From assembly GCA_013297775.1 (NCBI GenBank), contig JAAFIL010000001.1, positions 1-64,000 of the forward strand: a stretch of 64,000 bases of DNA, in the 5' to 3' direction. This document shows positions 39,419 through 48,813 of the stretch, piece after piece (positions within the stretch are counted from its first letter, which is position 1; every line of letters starts with the position of its first letter). The notes beneath the pieces were generated by a model. That model did no database searches and was not told where the DNA came from. It saw only the letters and a list, made by a program, of their open reading frames with translations. Source of the stretch: Bacteroidota bacterium (GTDB lineage Bacteria > Bacteroidota > Bacteroidia > B-17B0 > Aurantibacillaceae). Position numbers and translations under genes: made by a program.

Positions 39419-41575
39419 ATGAGTATTTTAGAAAAAATCAGAAATCGTAAAGGGTTGTTGATCGGCATCGTGGGTTTAGCATTGGGTATTTTTATCCTCG
39501 AAAGCCTTTTAGGGTCTGCGGGTTCTATGTTTAATAAGCGAGATACAACCGTAGGTTATATTGCTGGCAAGCGTATTGATATTGTGGATTATAGCTCTAA
39601 GGTTAATGAACAAATCAATAGTGTGATGGCTGCTAATCCACAGGCTAACATTGATGAGAACACCCGTTCACAAATTAACCAACAAGTGTGGTCCACTTAC
39701 ATTACTAACTTGGTTATTAAACCTGAGTTTGAAAAATCGGGCGTAAGCGTTGCCGAAGATGAAATGTTTGATGTGATGTTGGTAAACCCACACAGCATGG
39801 TGTTACAACAGCTTACCGACCGCAACACAGGGCGTGTTTACGAAGGATTTTCTAAGCCCGACGGTAGCTTAGACCCTTTAAAATTACGTCAATGGGTTAA
39901 TCAAGCGCAAGGCGATCAGTTGCGTATTTGGACGGGTATGGAGCAAAACATTATGGACATGCGCCATGCTGAAAAATACGCTTCGCTTATTAAAAAAGGC
40001 TTATATGTTACTAGCGCAGAAGCTAAAGAAAATTATGCTGAACAAAATGGCAGCAGTGATTTTACCTATGTTATTAAACGTTTCGATGCGGTTAGCGATA
40101 GTGCTTTCAAACCTAAGGAAGATGAACTTCAAACGTATTATCAAAATAATTCGTTTGAGTTTTTAAATGCTGAAACCTCGCGTAAAATTGAATACGTTGC
40201 TTTTAATGTAATGCCAAGTGAAGCCGATTTAAAAGCCATTCAAGAATCGGCTAACAAAGCGGCCGAAGCGTTTAAAACCAAAGGGATTAGCGAAGATAGT
40301 GCCTTTATTGCTCAAGAAAGCGAGAACGGTACCGTAAACATTTCGGATATGACGAAGAAGAACATGGTTGTGCGCGACTCTTCTATTTACACATCTGCTC
40401 CTGGTACTGTATTTGGGCCTTATAACGAAGGGGCTTATCTTAAAATTTATAAGTTAACTAAAATTAATCAAGTAGCTGATAGTGCACGGATACGTCATAT
40501 CTTAATTGGAATTAACGACCCACAAACCAAACAACCTAAGCGTTCTAAAGCGCAAGCGAAACGCACGGCCGATAGTTTGTTGGTGCTTATTAAAGATAAA
40601 AAAGTGGGCTTCGATACCTTAGTAAAAACTCTTAGCGACGATTTTGGAAGCGTTAATATTGGTGGCGATTATGGCTGGTACGATGAAAGTAAACCTTTTG
40701 TGGAACCGTTTAGAAACGCAGGTTTAATGGGTACAAAAGGAAACATAAGTGTAGTTGAAACCGAATATGGGTTTCACATTATTGAGGTATTAGACGTTAG
40801 TAAAACCAATCACCCATCTTACAAAGTTGCTCAAATTTTTAAATTAATTGAGCCAAGCGAAACAACGTATGAAGATGAATTTAAAAAAGCATCGAGTTTT
40901 GCAGGTCAATACAATACCAACGAAAGTTTTGGTAAGGGCATAGAAACTTTAAAATTAAACAAGCGTTTTGCTGACAACATTAAAGAAAGCGATGTGCAAG
41001 TTCAAAACATTGATAAAGCAAAGGACTTAGTGCGTTGGATATACTCGTCTAAAAAAGGCGAAGTAAGCCCAGTGTTTTCTTACACAGATAAGCACATTGT
41101 AGCAAGGTTGGCGGGTATTCGTAACCGTGGCACTTTGCCTTTAGAGGAAGTGAAAGAAGAAGTTACGCAAAAAGTAATTCAAGAGAAAAAGGCCAATCAG
41201 TTTTTAAAAGAGTTTGAGACCAAAGGTGCAGGTGCTAAAACAGCTGCAGATTATGCTTCTAAGCTAGGTATGGAGCCAACCACGCAGAGTGCATTTATGG
41301 GCTCGTCGCACAACATAACTGGGGTAGGCCACGATGATATAATGGTAGGTACTGTTTTAGGCTTAAAACAAGGAGCAAGCAGTAAAGCACTTGTAGGCGA
41401 AAATGGCGTGTTTGTTGTATCTGTTACAAACACCCGTGTACCAAATGCGCCTCAAGATTATAAAATGCAGCAAAAACAGCTTGAGCAAGGTATAAGCGGC
41501 CGTGCAGATTCTGAAGTATTTACTGCTTTAAAAGACAAGGCAAACATCGAAGATCATACTGGAAAGTTTGATTAA
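39419..41575 (+). CDS. membrane-anchored PpiD/SurA-like peptidyl-prolyl isomerase
   Basis: This 718-residue protein has a short cytoplasmic start, one membrane helix (about 13-32), a SurA-like N-terminal chaperone domain (about 45-240) and a parvulin domain (about 350-460) with ARIRHILIGIND, SDDFGSVNIGGDYGWYDES and VETEYGFHIIEV. The rest resembles the PpiD C-terminal region. It helps fold outer-membrane and periplasmic proteins. A strong terminator follows at 41599, so the gene is probably monocistronic. Related PpiD proteins in Bacteroidota are similarly long. Confidence 0.93.
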   Translation: MSILEKIRNRKGLLIGIVGLALGIFILESLLGSAGSMFNKRDTTVGYIAGKRIDIVDYSSKVNEQINSVMAANPQANIDENTRSQINQQVWSTYITNLVIKPEFEKSGVSVAEDEMFDVMLVNPHSMVLQQLTDRNTGRVYEGFSKPDGSLDPLKLRQWVNQAQGDQLRIWTGMEQNIMDMRHAEKYASLIKKGLYVTSAEAKENYAEQNGSSDFTYVIKRFDAVSDSAFKPKEDELQTYYQNNSFEFLNAETSRKIEYVAFNVMPSEADLKAIQESANKAAEAFKTKGISEDSAFIAQESENGTVNISDMTKKNMVVRDSSIYTSAPGTVFGPYNEGAYLKIYKLTKINQVADSARIRHILIGINDPQTKQPKRSKAQAKRTADSLLVLIKDKKVGFDTLVKTLSDDFGSVNIGGDYGWYDESKPFVEPFRNAGLMGTKGNISVVETEYGFHIIEVLDVSKTNHPSYKVAQIFKLIEPSETTYEDEFKKASSFAGQYNTNESFGKGIETLKLNKRFADNIKESDVQVQNIDKAKDLVRWIYSSKKGEVSPVFSYTDKHIVARLAGIRNRGTLPLEEVKEEVTQKVIQEKKANQFLKEFETKGAGAKTAADYASKLGMEPTTQSAFMGSSHNITGVGHDDIMVGTVLGLKQGASSKALVGENGVFVVSVTNTRVPNAPQDYKMQQKQLEQGISGRADSEVFTALKDKANIEDHTGKFD

Positions 41576-41598
41576 GCATTTCTGAATAAATAAAGTGA

Positions 41599-41624
41599 AA
41601 GCCCCGATTTATTCGGGGTTTTTT
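41599..41624 (+). terminator. rho-independent terminator
   Basis: A GCCCCGA/TCGGGG stem with loop TTTAT is followed by TTTTTT, 23 bases after the foldase stop codon. Confidence 0.9.
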
Positions 41625-41708
41625 ATACAACGAAAACGAAAAATTAAATAGAACCTATTTGTGAAGTATAAGACTACTGAACAAGTAGGTATTGTTAAGT
41701 AAAATAAA

Positions 41709-42842
41709 ATGAAAGTAAAACAGTATTATGTTTCCGAAACGGGGTGGAATAGTGCCGACCAAGAGCCTGTACCCAATGCTAATTTAGTACTTGTTTTCGG
41801 GAGTCGCCCTACGCTCTTGCAATCGGGAAGTTACTTTACGGGTATTCGAGCCTTATTTCCATACGCTCAAATTGTAATTTGTTCTACTGCGGGAAACATT
41901 ATGCAAGATCGTTTAACGGACGATAGCATTACCGCATCGGCTATAGAGTTTGAGGCAACGGTTATAAAAGCATTTGAGTACGAAATTAAGGGCTTAAATG
42001 CTTACATCGCTGGCGCAAAAATAGCGGCTTCGGTGCCGCGAGAAGGACTAAATAGTTTATTGGTTTTATTAGATGCCGGAGATATTAATGCGGGGTATTT
42101 ATTGGATGGATTTAATTCGGTGTACGAAGGAAAAGTACCTGTTTATGGTGGCTTAGCGGGCGATGATAACCGTTTTGAGCAACAAGTAGTGGGGTTAAAT
42201 AAATTACCGGAAAGTAATAAATTGGTAGTGGTTGCTTTTTATGGCAATCAATTAAAAATAAGTCATGGTTCTAAAGGTGGCTGGGAGTCGTTTGGTCCCG
42301 AACGTATTGTTACCAAAAGCGAGGCGCACCGCGTGTATGAAATAGACGGTAAAAAATTACTTAGTTTATATAAAGATTATTTGGGCGAAAAGGCCAAAGA
42401 GCTCCCCAGTGCTGCTTTGCTTTACCCTATTTGTATTAAAGATAAAGAAACGGGCGAGTTGGTGGTGCGGGGCATACAGAAGTTAAATGAAGAAGACCAG
42501 TCTATTAGTTTTTTTAGTAATGTTGCGGAGGGAAGTGTTATTCAATTAATGAAAGCCTCGTTCGATAAGTTGATAGATGGCGCGGGTGCGTCGGCCGCCG
42601 AAAGTTTAAGAGATGGGATGAATAATCCTGATTTTGCTTTACTGATTAGTTGCGTGGGGCGGCGTTTAGTTTTGGGACCTAAAACCGAAGATGAAATTTA
42701 CGAAACGATAAAGGTCTTCGGAAAAGATACAAAGACCGCCGGATTTTACTCGTACGGCGAATTATCGCCCGTAGTAGGCGACAAAAGTTGTAAATTGCAC
42801 AACCAAACGATGACGATTACCACGTTTAAAGAAATAGTGTGA
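41709..42842 (+). CDS. FIST-domain sensory protein
   Basis: This 377-residue cytoplasmic protein has a FIST N domain (about 25-215; ANLVLVFGSRPTLLQ, STAGNIMQDRLTDDS, PVYGGLAGDD) and a FIST C domain (about 225-360; KSLLSLYKDYLGE-like, PSAALLYPICI, FALLISCVGRRLVLG, GFYSYGELSPV). FIST domains are thought to bind small ligands such as amino acids. No membrane helix was seen. Its last codon overlaps the next start (GTGTGA), so the histidine kinase downstream is translationally coupled and is its likely signalling partner. Confidence 0.92.
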   Translation: MKVKQYYVSETGWNSADQEPVPNANLVLVFGSRPTLLQSGSYFTGIRALFPYAQIVICSTAGNIMQDRLTDDSITASAIEFEATVIKAFEYEIKGLNAYIAGAKIAASVPREGLNSLLVLLDAGDINAGYLLDGFNSVYEGKVPVYGGLAGDDNRFEQQVVGLNKLPESNKLVVVAFYGNQLKISHGSKGGWESFGPERIVTKSEAHRVYEIDGKKLLSLYKDYLGEKAKELPSAALLYPICIKDKETGELVVRGIQKLNEEDQSISFFSNVAEGSVIQLMKASFDKLIDGAGASAAESLRDGMNNPDFALLISCVGRRLVLGPKTEDEIYETIKVFGKDTKTAGFYSYGELSPVVGDKSCKLHNQTMTITTFKEIV

Positions 42843-43729
42843 GCGAACCCAAAGAATATACCCGCCTTTTAAAACGGCAGATTAATAAGTACTTGGCCGA
42901 AACTGAGCAAACCTCGGGCTTAAAATCGTTTTTAGATGCCGTAAATAGTTCGTACTTGTATTACGAAGAAGATATGCGGTTAACCCACCGAGCTACACAA
43001 ATAAGTTCAGAAGAATTGTACCGCATTAATCAACAGTTAAAAGAGAGTAACGAGTTTTTAGATACGTTTAACCATGGATTGGCACACGATTTAAAAAACC
43101 ACGCTACTAACGTATCGAGTATGATACAGATGTTGAAAAAATATTTTAACTCGGGCGACCAAGCTAAGTTGCAGCAAATTTTAGAACGCTTAGAAGACTC
43201 TAGTAATCACTTTTTAACTATTATTCAAGGGTTTCAATACATTAGTAATACCGAAAATAGTTTAAATAGCGGCCGCGAGGAGTTTTATGCAGAGGAGTTG
43301 AAAGAAGAGATATTTAAAGAGTCGGCTTTTATTATTGAAAAGTATAACCCGAGTTTACACTTTCATTTTGAGTTTGAAAAAATTGTGTTTTCTAAACATC
43401 AATTAAAAACGATTGTCAATAATTTGGTGTCGAATGGCATTAAATACAGTAAACCCGATGTAAAGCCTATTATCGAAATTTCATTTTCGGAAACCGAAAG
43501 CACGTACAGTATTGAGGTGAAAGATAATGGTTTGGGGATGGACTTAAAGAAGAATGAAAAAAAATTATACCAACTGTTTTCGCGTTTAAATAATAAAAAA
43601 GATACTGAGGGAACCGGCTTAGGATTATACCTTGTTAAACGCTTAGTGGATCGAAATAAAGGCACTGTAAAAATAGAAAGCGAACTTGGCGTAGGGACTA
43701 CCTTTAAAATTTCGCTTAGTAAATTTTAA
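42839..43729 (+). CDS. soluble sensor histidine kinase paired with FIST protein
   Basis: This 296-residue kinase starts with GTG overlapping the FIST gene. It has an N-terminal helical region, a HisKA-like dimerisation domain with the phospho-acceptor region FNHGLAHDLKNHATN (about 78-92), and an HATPase domain with NNLVSNGIKYSK (N box), DNGLGMD (G1), LFSRL (F box) and GTGLGLYLVKRLV (G2). It has no transmembrane segment and no PAS or receiver domain, so the FIST protein probably supplies the sensory input in trans. No response regulator gene is adjacent. Confidence 0.93.
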   Translation: MSEPKEYTRLLKRQINKYLAETEQTSGLKSFLDAVNSSYLYYEEDMRLTHRATQISSEELYRINQQLKESNEFLDTFNHGLAHDLKNHATNVSSMIQMLKKYFNSGDQAKLQQILERLEDSSNHFLTIIQGFQYISNTENSLNSGREEFYAEELKEEIFKESAFIIEKYNPSLHFHFEFEKIVFSKHQLKTIVNNLVSNGIKYSKPDVKPIIEISFSETESTYSIEVKDNGLGMDLKKNEKKLYQLFSRLNNKKDTEGTGLGLYLVKRLVDRNKGTVKIESELGVGTTFKISLSKF

Positions 43730-44370
43730 AATCAATAGCCTAAAGCAACCTCGACCAAACACCGAAATGGTCTTAACGCAGAACATTATTTTTAGGAAAT
43801 CATTTTTGTAAGTTAAACTGAGGTGATGCGATAAAAATCTATTATGAGCCGAAATCTTTTCAAAACAGGGCACTTCGACACTTTTTCTTCTTAACTATAG
43901 TAGTGTTATGCCTCAATCGAAAAAGTACGTGTTTTATTGGGTTTTCAACTCTCACTACGATTCCTATTGCATAATCTCGGATTATTCATCTGTTACAATC
44001 GCAGTTCTCAAACGTTTGCGTTATGCTTCGCTAAACAATGACGAGATAGGTGTTCTTCAAATTTACCGGGCACTCTTTTGCGTGAGGGATGGAGGTGATA
44101 GCCCAATGCGGTGTTGGCGTACTTTTGTGCGAGCGAGGAGGCGACCTTAGAAGCCACCGCAGCCGCAACAAAAGCCGCCAAAGCCGCATTGGCTAAAGCC
44201 GACAGCCCGACCCCGACCTAAATTAAGTAGAGCGTTTTAATGACTTGATAGGCTCTTGGTGAAGCCGAGCATTAGAAATAGACAAGGGGACACGCCCAAC
44301 AACTAAATAAGTAGATTGAACTGTAATTTATTGAGGGGTTAAAAACCTTTTTTAGAGCCATAAATAATAG
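43730..44370. other. intergenic region of decayed repeats, GC-rich block
   Basis: No convincing gene is present. 43993-44048 is an inverted, decayed half copy of hairpin module H (GCAGTTCTCAAACG... to ...ACGAGATA). From about 44060 to 44300 the sequence turns GC-rich (TGCGTGAGGG, GCGAGCGAGG, GCCCGACCCCGACC) and ends with GACTTGATAGG and GGGGACACGCCC; the same blocks appear in inverted order at 54805-55045. Confidence 0.7.
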
Positions 44371-44378
44371 TACATTTG
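44371..44378 (+). promoter_or_regulatory. -7 box for yidC, fixes the start
   Basis: TACATTTG matches TAnnTTTG. It contains the upstream in-frame TTG (44376), so translation must start downstream, most likely at the GTG in 44400. Confidence 0.5.
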
Positions 44379-44399
44379 CAGCCTAAATTTAATAATAAG

Positions 44400-46280
44400 G
44401 TGGATAAGAAATCATTAATTGGACTAGGTTTGATTGCCGCTATTTTAGGCGTTTGGATTTACCTGAGTGGCCCAAGTAAGGAGCAAATTGCAAAAACGAA
44501 ACGTTTGCGCGATTCGGTGGCTTTGGCGCAAAAGAAAGCAGAGGCCATAGAACAAGCAAAAATTTTAGCACAAAAGGCTGTTATTGATTCGGTGAAAAGC
44601 GCAAGTCCGCAACTAAGCGATAGCCTTTTAACGGCGCGCACTTTAGAGACGTACAAGGATTTTGCACCTGCGCTTACAGGTGAAGAGAAATTGGTGGTAC
44701 TCGAAAATAATTTAATAAAAGTGTATGTTAACACAAAGGGCGGACACGTTGCGAAAGTAGAATTAAAAAAATATAACCGCTATGGTAAAAAAGAGCCTTT
44801 GATTTTGTTTGATAAAGACTCGGCTAGTTTTGCATTAAGCCTTAGTGCCTACGATAAAAGCCGTATGTTTAGAACCGATAGTTTTTATTTTACAAGCCAA
44901 GCTGCGGCATCTGGGCAAAGTTTAAGTATGAAGTTAAATACTACCAAGGCCGACAGTTATTTAGAATACGTTTACACGCTTAAGCCTGATGATTACATGG
45001 TGAAATGCGATATTCGTTTTGTTAACCTGCAAAGTATTTTATCTTCTAACGAAGACCAGATACTTGTTAATTGGACGATGCAAATGCCTGGGCAGGAAAA
45101 ACACATCATAAAAGAAAAAGAAGCAGCCACCATTTATTACAAGCAAGTTGCCGAAGATGTTGATTATATTAATCCGATGAAGGATGAGAAACTAGAGTTA
45201 AATGAGGCCGATGTAAGTTGGATTAGTTTTAAGCAACAGTATTTTAATGCCACCGTTATTGCTGATAAACCATTTTCAAAATTTGGTAGTTCTGCTAAAT
45301 TAAATTTACGCCCTAACTCAAGCACTATTGTAAAAGTGCCTGTGTGCGAGTTGAGCATTCCTTACACACATAGCGCCAACGAAACTTTTGGGATGCGGTT
45401 TTATTTTGGCCCCAATCATTACAACACTTTAAAAGCATATAATACCGACCTCGAAAAAATTATTCCTACTGGATGGAGTGTTTTTTCGTATTTGAATAAG
45501 TGGTTGGTTATTCCGTTGTTTAGTTGGTTAAGTAATTTAAACATGGGTATTGTTATTTTAATTTTAACCATCATCGTTAAAATAATACTATTGCCTATTG
45601 CCTATAAAACGTATATGAGTGGGGCGCGCATGCGGGTATTAAAGCCCGAAACCGATGCTTTAGCTGCTAAATTAGGGGCTAATGCTGACCCTATGAAAAA
45701 GCAACAAGATCAAATGGCACTTTATCGAAAAGCGGGCGTGAACCCGCTGAGTGGTTGCATTCCATTGTTGTTACAGTTTCCGATTTTAATTGCGTTGTTT
45801 GCGTTTATACCTGCGGCTATTGAGTTAAGGCAGCATAGTTTTTTATGGTGCGATGATTTAAGTACTTACGATAGCGTTGTAACTTTTGGGGAGTTGCCTA
45901 TTATTAGTTGGGCTTATGGCGACCATGTGAGTTTGTTTGCGTTATTAATGTTTGTGAGTACCATCATTTATACTTATATGAACAGTAATATGATGCCGCA
46001 GCAAAACAATCAAATGCCAGGCATGAAGTTTATGATGTATTTTATGCCCGTTATTTTTTTAGCAGTGATGAATAAATATGCGGCGGGTTTAAGTTGGTAT
46101 TATTTTTTAGCTAATATGTTTACGTTTTCGCAAAACTGGATTATTAAAAAGTTTGTGAGCGACGCAAAAGTACGTGCCGAGATTGATGCCAATATGAAAA
46201 AGCCAGTTAAAACTTCGACCTTTCAAAAACGTTTAGAGGACATGGCCAAACAAAGGCAGCAGCAAGTGAGGAAGAAATAG
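44400..46280 (+). CDS. yidC: membrane protein insertase YidC
   Basis: This 626-residue (from GTG 44400) insertase places proteins into the inner membrane, alone or with Sec. It starts (V/M)DKKSLIGLGLIAAILGVWIYL, the typical first helix. A large periplasmic beta-sandwich domain follows (about 90-360), then the conserved five-helix core: GWSVFSYLNKWLVIPLFSWL, MGIVILILTIIVKIILLPIAYKTY, PLSGCIPLLLQFPILIALF, and MPGMKFMMYFMPVIFLAVMN. The C-terminus is basic (KQRQQQVRKK). It is preceded by repeat debris and a TAnnTTTG box. Confidence 0.96.
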   Translation: MDKKSLIGLGLIAAILGVWIYLSGPSKEQIAKTKRLRDSVALAQKKAEAIEQAKILAQKAVIDSVKSASPQLSDSLLTARTLETYKDFAPALTGEEKLVVLENNLIKVYVNTKGGHVAKVELKKYNRYGKKEPLILFDKDSASFALSLSAYDKSRMFRTDSFYFTSQAAASGQSLSMKLNTTKADSYLEYVYTLKPDDYMVKCDIRFVNLQSILSSNEDQILVNWTMQMPGQEKHIIKEKEAATIYYKQVAEDVDYINPMKDEKLELNEADVSWISFKQQYFNATVIADKPFSKFGSSAKLNLRPNSSTIVKVPVCELSIPYTHSANETFGMRFYFGPNHYNTLKAYNTDLEKIIPTGWSVFSYLNKWLVIPLFSWLSNLNMGIVILILTIIVKIILLPIAYKTYMSGARMRVLKPETDALAAKLGANADPMKKQQDQMALYRKAGVNPLSGCIPLLLQFPILIALFAFIPAAIELRQHSFLWCDDLSTYDSVVTFGELPIISWAYGDHVSLFALLMFVSTIIYTYMNSNMMPQQNNQMPGMKFMMYFMPVIFLAVMNKYAAGLSWYYFLANMFTFSQNWIIKKFVSDAKVRAEIDANMKKPVKTSTFQKRLEDMAKQRQQQVRKK

Positions 46281-46336
46281 AAAAAGTATTTTTATTTTAA
46301 AGCTGTGGTAAGGTTGTAGGATTTGGTGGAGGTGGT

Positions 46337-46669
46337 TTAATAACTGTGTTGGGTAAATAGTAAGCGTAAGATTTCTTTTTCACGGGCTTTAATGTCTTCT
46401 AATTCTTTTAGCAGGTTATCTTTTAAATTAAAATTTGCCCATTCATTTTCGAACTGATTATTGTTTGTAGAGGTCATACTTGCATTTAAAAGTTGCGACA
46501 CCTCTATTTTAAGTATTTTCGCCGCTCTTATTAACTGATTAATTGTAAATCCATCACTTCTGTTTTCAAGTCGGCTGTATTGACTTTGACTAAGGTACAT
46601 CTGGTCGGCCATTCGTTCTTGGCTAAATCCTAAATCCTTCCGAAACTTTTTTAAACGGTCGCCTATCAT
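46337..46669 (-). CDS. XRE-family helix-turn-helix regulator
   Basis: This 110-residue protein has an N-terminal HTH_3 domain (about 3-60): GDRLKKFRKDLGFSQERMADQM, split here as it reads, followed by LSQSQYSRLENRSDGF in the recognition helix. The C-terminal half is charged and probably forms a coiled coil (LKDNLLKELEDIKAREKEIL). It is transcribed divergently from the first small peptide gene, 182 bases away start to start, and could control that cluster. It might alternatively be unrelated; no operator repeats were found that settle this. Confidence 0.88.
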   Translation of the reverse strand: MIGDRLKKFRKDLGFSQERMADQMYLSQSQYSRLENRSDGFTINQLIRAAKILKIEVSQLLNASMTSTNNNQFENEWANFNLKDNLLKELEDIKAREKEILRLLFTQHSY

Positions 46670-46768
46670 GTTTTGTGGTTATTAACTCGAATACAAGTTA
46701 CAACTTTAATTTTTATTTCTTACTTTTTTATGCAAAAAACACATAAATTTTATTTGTTTTATGCTATT

Positions 46769-46804
46769 AAGAATAATAGGTCTGAACAAAGTACCTTAAT
46801 TTTG
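46769..46804 (+). promoter_or_regulatory. shared-architecture promoter of peptide gene 1
   Basis: AAGAATAAT (46769-46777) lies 28 bases (start to start) before the -7 box TAATTTTG (46797-46804), which is followed by T and, a few bases on, AGTCT. The second peptide gene has the same two elements at the same distance. Confidence 0.6.
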
Positions 46805-46851
46805 TTTTGTCAGTCTCATTAAAAAAATGTTTAACAGTTAAAAATAAAAAA

Positions 46852-47172
46852 ATGAAGAAACTAATTTTAAGCGGTGTTATCCTAATGCTTTTTGCAGGGA
46901 TTTTAACACCCGAAATGAAAGGTAAAAGTAATTTAACGACCGCTCCCGTTCAAAACGGCGATGTTGACGAGCATTTAGAATTAGCGGCTGGTCAATCAGC
47001 CAGAGCTTCTGACGGTACTTATATTTCGCCAGCAAATTACCTTAGGGTAATTACGTTTTGCCCCGGGTGGGGTTGGTTTTGTAGGGGTAGTGCTACAATT
47101 GGTGGAGTAACCCAGAGTTACAACGGCAGCAAAGGCATTGGTAAGCCCGATATAATTATAGTTGAAAGTTAA
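46852..47172 (+). CDS. small secreted cysteine peptide 1
   Basis: This 106-residue protein starts MKKLILSGVILMLFAGIL, a signal peptide. The middle is acidic (DVDEHLEL) and leads to the core ARASDGTYI, then FCPGWGWFCRGSATI with two cysteines six apart, and ends SKGIGKPDIIIVES. It is paralogous to the peptide at 48814: ARASDGTYI, CPGWG, CRGSATI and KPDI are identical in both. I do not recognise a named family; gene size and neighbours recall the NVEALA-type secreted peptides of Bacteroidota. Start chosen at the ATG in 46852 because it begins the signal peptide. Confidence 0.72.
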   Translation: MKKLILSGVILMLFAGILTPEMKGKSNLTTAPVQNGDVDEHLELAAGQSARASDGTYISPANYLRVITFCPGWGWFCRGSATIGGVTQSYNGSKGIGKPDIIIVES

Positions 47173-47195
47173 GCTGTTTTACATAAATTTGAATT

Positions 47196-48278
47196 GTGGA
47201 ACGAGAACCAAGTAAAATAGCCGCTAAATTTTTACTAATTTTTATTTGCCTTATTGTTATTTTAGGGCTTATATGGCTATTCGCACCAAGTTCCGAAACT
47301 TCTGAAAGTAAAACGACAGTTAGAGTTAAAAACACGTTCTCTGGGTTAAAAGAACGTGTTTTTTCTACTATATCAATCAAAGACTCATTGGAGTTAAATG
47401 AACCTACTTACGATATTATTCAAAAAAATGGTTTGTTTTATACTATTTCAGGAGAAGTTGAAATTAGTCTAAATCTTGTTAATGCAAGGTTCAAGAAAAT
47501 AGAAAAAATAGACTTCGAAGATGCGGTAGTATGTAAATATAATAGCCATTCAAAGGACTTTATAGTGCTGTTCAATAATGAAACTGATAATCAGGTTTCT
47601 GCTTATACATTAAATGGAGCATCGCTCAATTTATTAACTGGTCATTTACCTTATGACTTTACTGCTCAATTTTACGATAATCGCTACATTTATTTAGGTA
47701 ACCGATTGGACAGTTTGTATTTACACCTACTAAACACACCCGCTGAAAAACACGATTCTCTGCTTTTAAATTCGGTTTATAAAAATTGGGGCAAGCAATT
47801 AGGTTTTGTTTTGAGTGGGAATTTTTTATGTTTCAAAAATACTATTTATCATTTCCCTATTCACTGTTCTTACGGGTTTAAAATGAACTTAGGAAGTTTA
47901 GATGTAAAGCCTTTTAATACTTTAGACAGTACACTTATTCCGACATTTAAAGAGGTAAATAATGGAGACGGGTTTTCGAAGTTTACAGTTGATCCTGAAA
48001 TTTTTGTAAATGTGAAGCAAAGTATTTATAAGAATCAGATAGCCAATTTGAGTTATTTGAGTACCTCGGCTACCAATAATTCGATGAATAATTCTGAAAC
48101 CGTTATAGATTTATATGACTTAGACATGAAGTATCTCTCTAGCTTTAAAATCCCGAATCATAATAAAACTTATTTTGTAATTTCATTTTGTTTCGATGAA
48201 CGTGAATCGCTATTGTATGTTTTATATTCTGATAATAAAACAATAAAAGTTTTTGACTTGAATGGAAAAGTTGATTAA
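47196..48278 (+). CDS. membrane-anchored beta-propeller-like protein
   Basis: This 360-residue protein starts with GTG, 23 bases after peptide 1. It has one N-terminal helix (about 9-30) and then an exported domain with repeating strand patterns (for example NNETDNQVSAYTLNG, SETVIDLYDLDMKYLSSFK and ISFCFDERESLLYVLYSDN). These fit a six-bladed propeller like those encoded next to small peptides in other Bacteroidota. Three cysteines lie in the propeller (including FLCFKN and PIHCSYG). The specific family could not be named; a role in binding or processing the peptide is inference from position. Confidence 0.65.
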   Translation: MEREPSKIAAKFLLIFICLIVILGLIWLFAPSSETSESKTTVRVKNTFSGLKERVFSTISIKDSLELNEPTYDIIQKNGLFYTISGEVEISLNLVNARFKKIEKIDFEDAVVCKYNSHSKDFIVLFNNETDNQVSAYTLNGASLNLLTGHLPYDFTAQFYDNRYIYLGNRLDSLYLHLLNTPAEKHDSLLLNSVYKNWGKQLGFVLSGNFLCFKNTIYHFPIHCSYGFKMNLGSLDVKPFNTLDSTLIPTFKEVNNGDGFSKFTVDPEIFVNVKQSIYKNQIANLSYLSTSATNNSMNNSETVIDLYDLDMKYLSSFKIPNHNKTYFVISFCFDERESLLYVLYSDNKTIKVFDLNGKVD

Positions 48279-48681
48279 ATATTTATTAGTATCTTATTTA
48301 GTTATGCACCTGTGCTTTCTTTTTAGTCTAAGCGGATCTTTATATGTCTATAATTCAGGGTATCCATTTTTAAACGTTAGTGTTTTAAAGATTATTTTTA
48401 CTGTTTTACCATACCTTTCAGGTTTAATAATTAGTTTCATCCTTTTGAATATTGCCTTTTACAGATACCTTTATTTTTTGCTTCTACTATTCACTTATTT
48501 TTACCACTTGAAAAGTTTAATTGAACAAAAATGCAGTATTTGCTCTGCCGCTGGCTTTTTACCAGGCTATAGTTACAAAACTCAACTTATTATCTACACC
48601 ATTATTTTACTTACATTGTTAGGAGATCTTTATTATTACTTTAAACATAAAAAAGTAGAAAATAGTAATGTCTATCAGTAA
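48262..48681 (+). CDS. four-helix membrane protein with CxxC, MauE/DoxX-like
   Basis: This 139-residue protein overlaps the propeller gene by 17 bases. It has four hydrophobic helices (about 5-28, 42-64, 67-85, 106-127) and a CSIC pair (about 91-94) just after the third helix. That layout resembles MauE/DoxX-type redox membrane proteins, which handle disulfide electrons. It could form or reduce the cysteine pair in the small peptides. This function is inference from the CxxC and from neighbours; sequence similarity to MauE is only suggestive. Confidence 0.62.
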   Translation: MEKLIKYLLVSYLVMHLCFLFSLSGSLYVYNSGYPFLNVSVLKIIFTVLPYLSGLIISFILLNIAFYRYLYFLLLLFTYFYHLKSLIEQKCSICSAAGFLPGYSYKTQLIIYTIILLTLLGDLYYYFKHKKVENSNVYQ

Positions 48682-48737
48682 AGCCATTTTTAATTTTATG
48701 CTCAAATTGCATAGACTTTTTTGTAATTATGCGCCAA

Positions 48738-48773
48738 AAGAATAATCATTTCGCAAAACCTGAAGTAATTTTG
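48738..48773 (+). promoter_or_regulatory. shared-architecture promoter of peptide gene 2
   Basis: AAGAATAAT (48738-48746) is again exactly 28 bases before TAATTTTG (48766-48773), followed by T and AGTCT. Apart from these elements, the two upstream regions differ. Confidence 0.6.
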
Positions 48774-48813
48774 TAATTGAGTCTGACACCAAATAAATTA
48801 TAAACTTAAAAAA

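Noticed and set aside
43908-44150. 80-residue open frame in the repeat-rich gap before yidC
   Set aside because: It reads straight through the inverted half copy of module H and into the GC-rich block, so it is a chance frame in repeats.
44376-44399. TTG start for yidC
   Set aside because: It lies within the TACATTTG promoter box; the GTG at 44400 gives the conserved (V/M)DKKSLIGL start.
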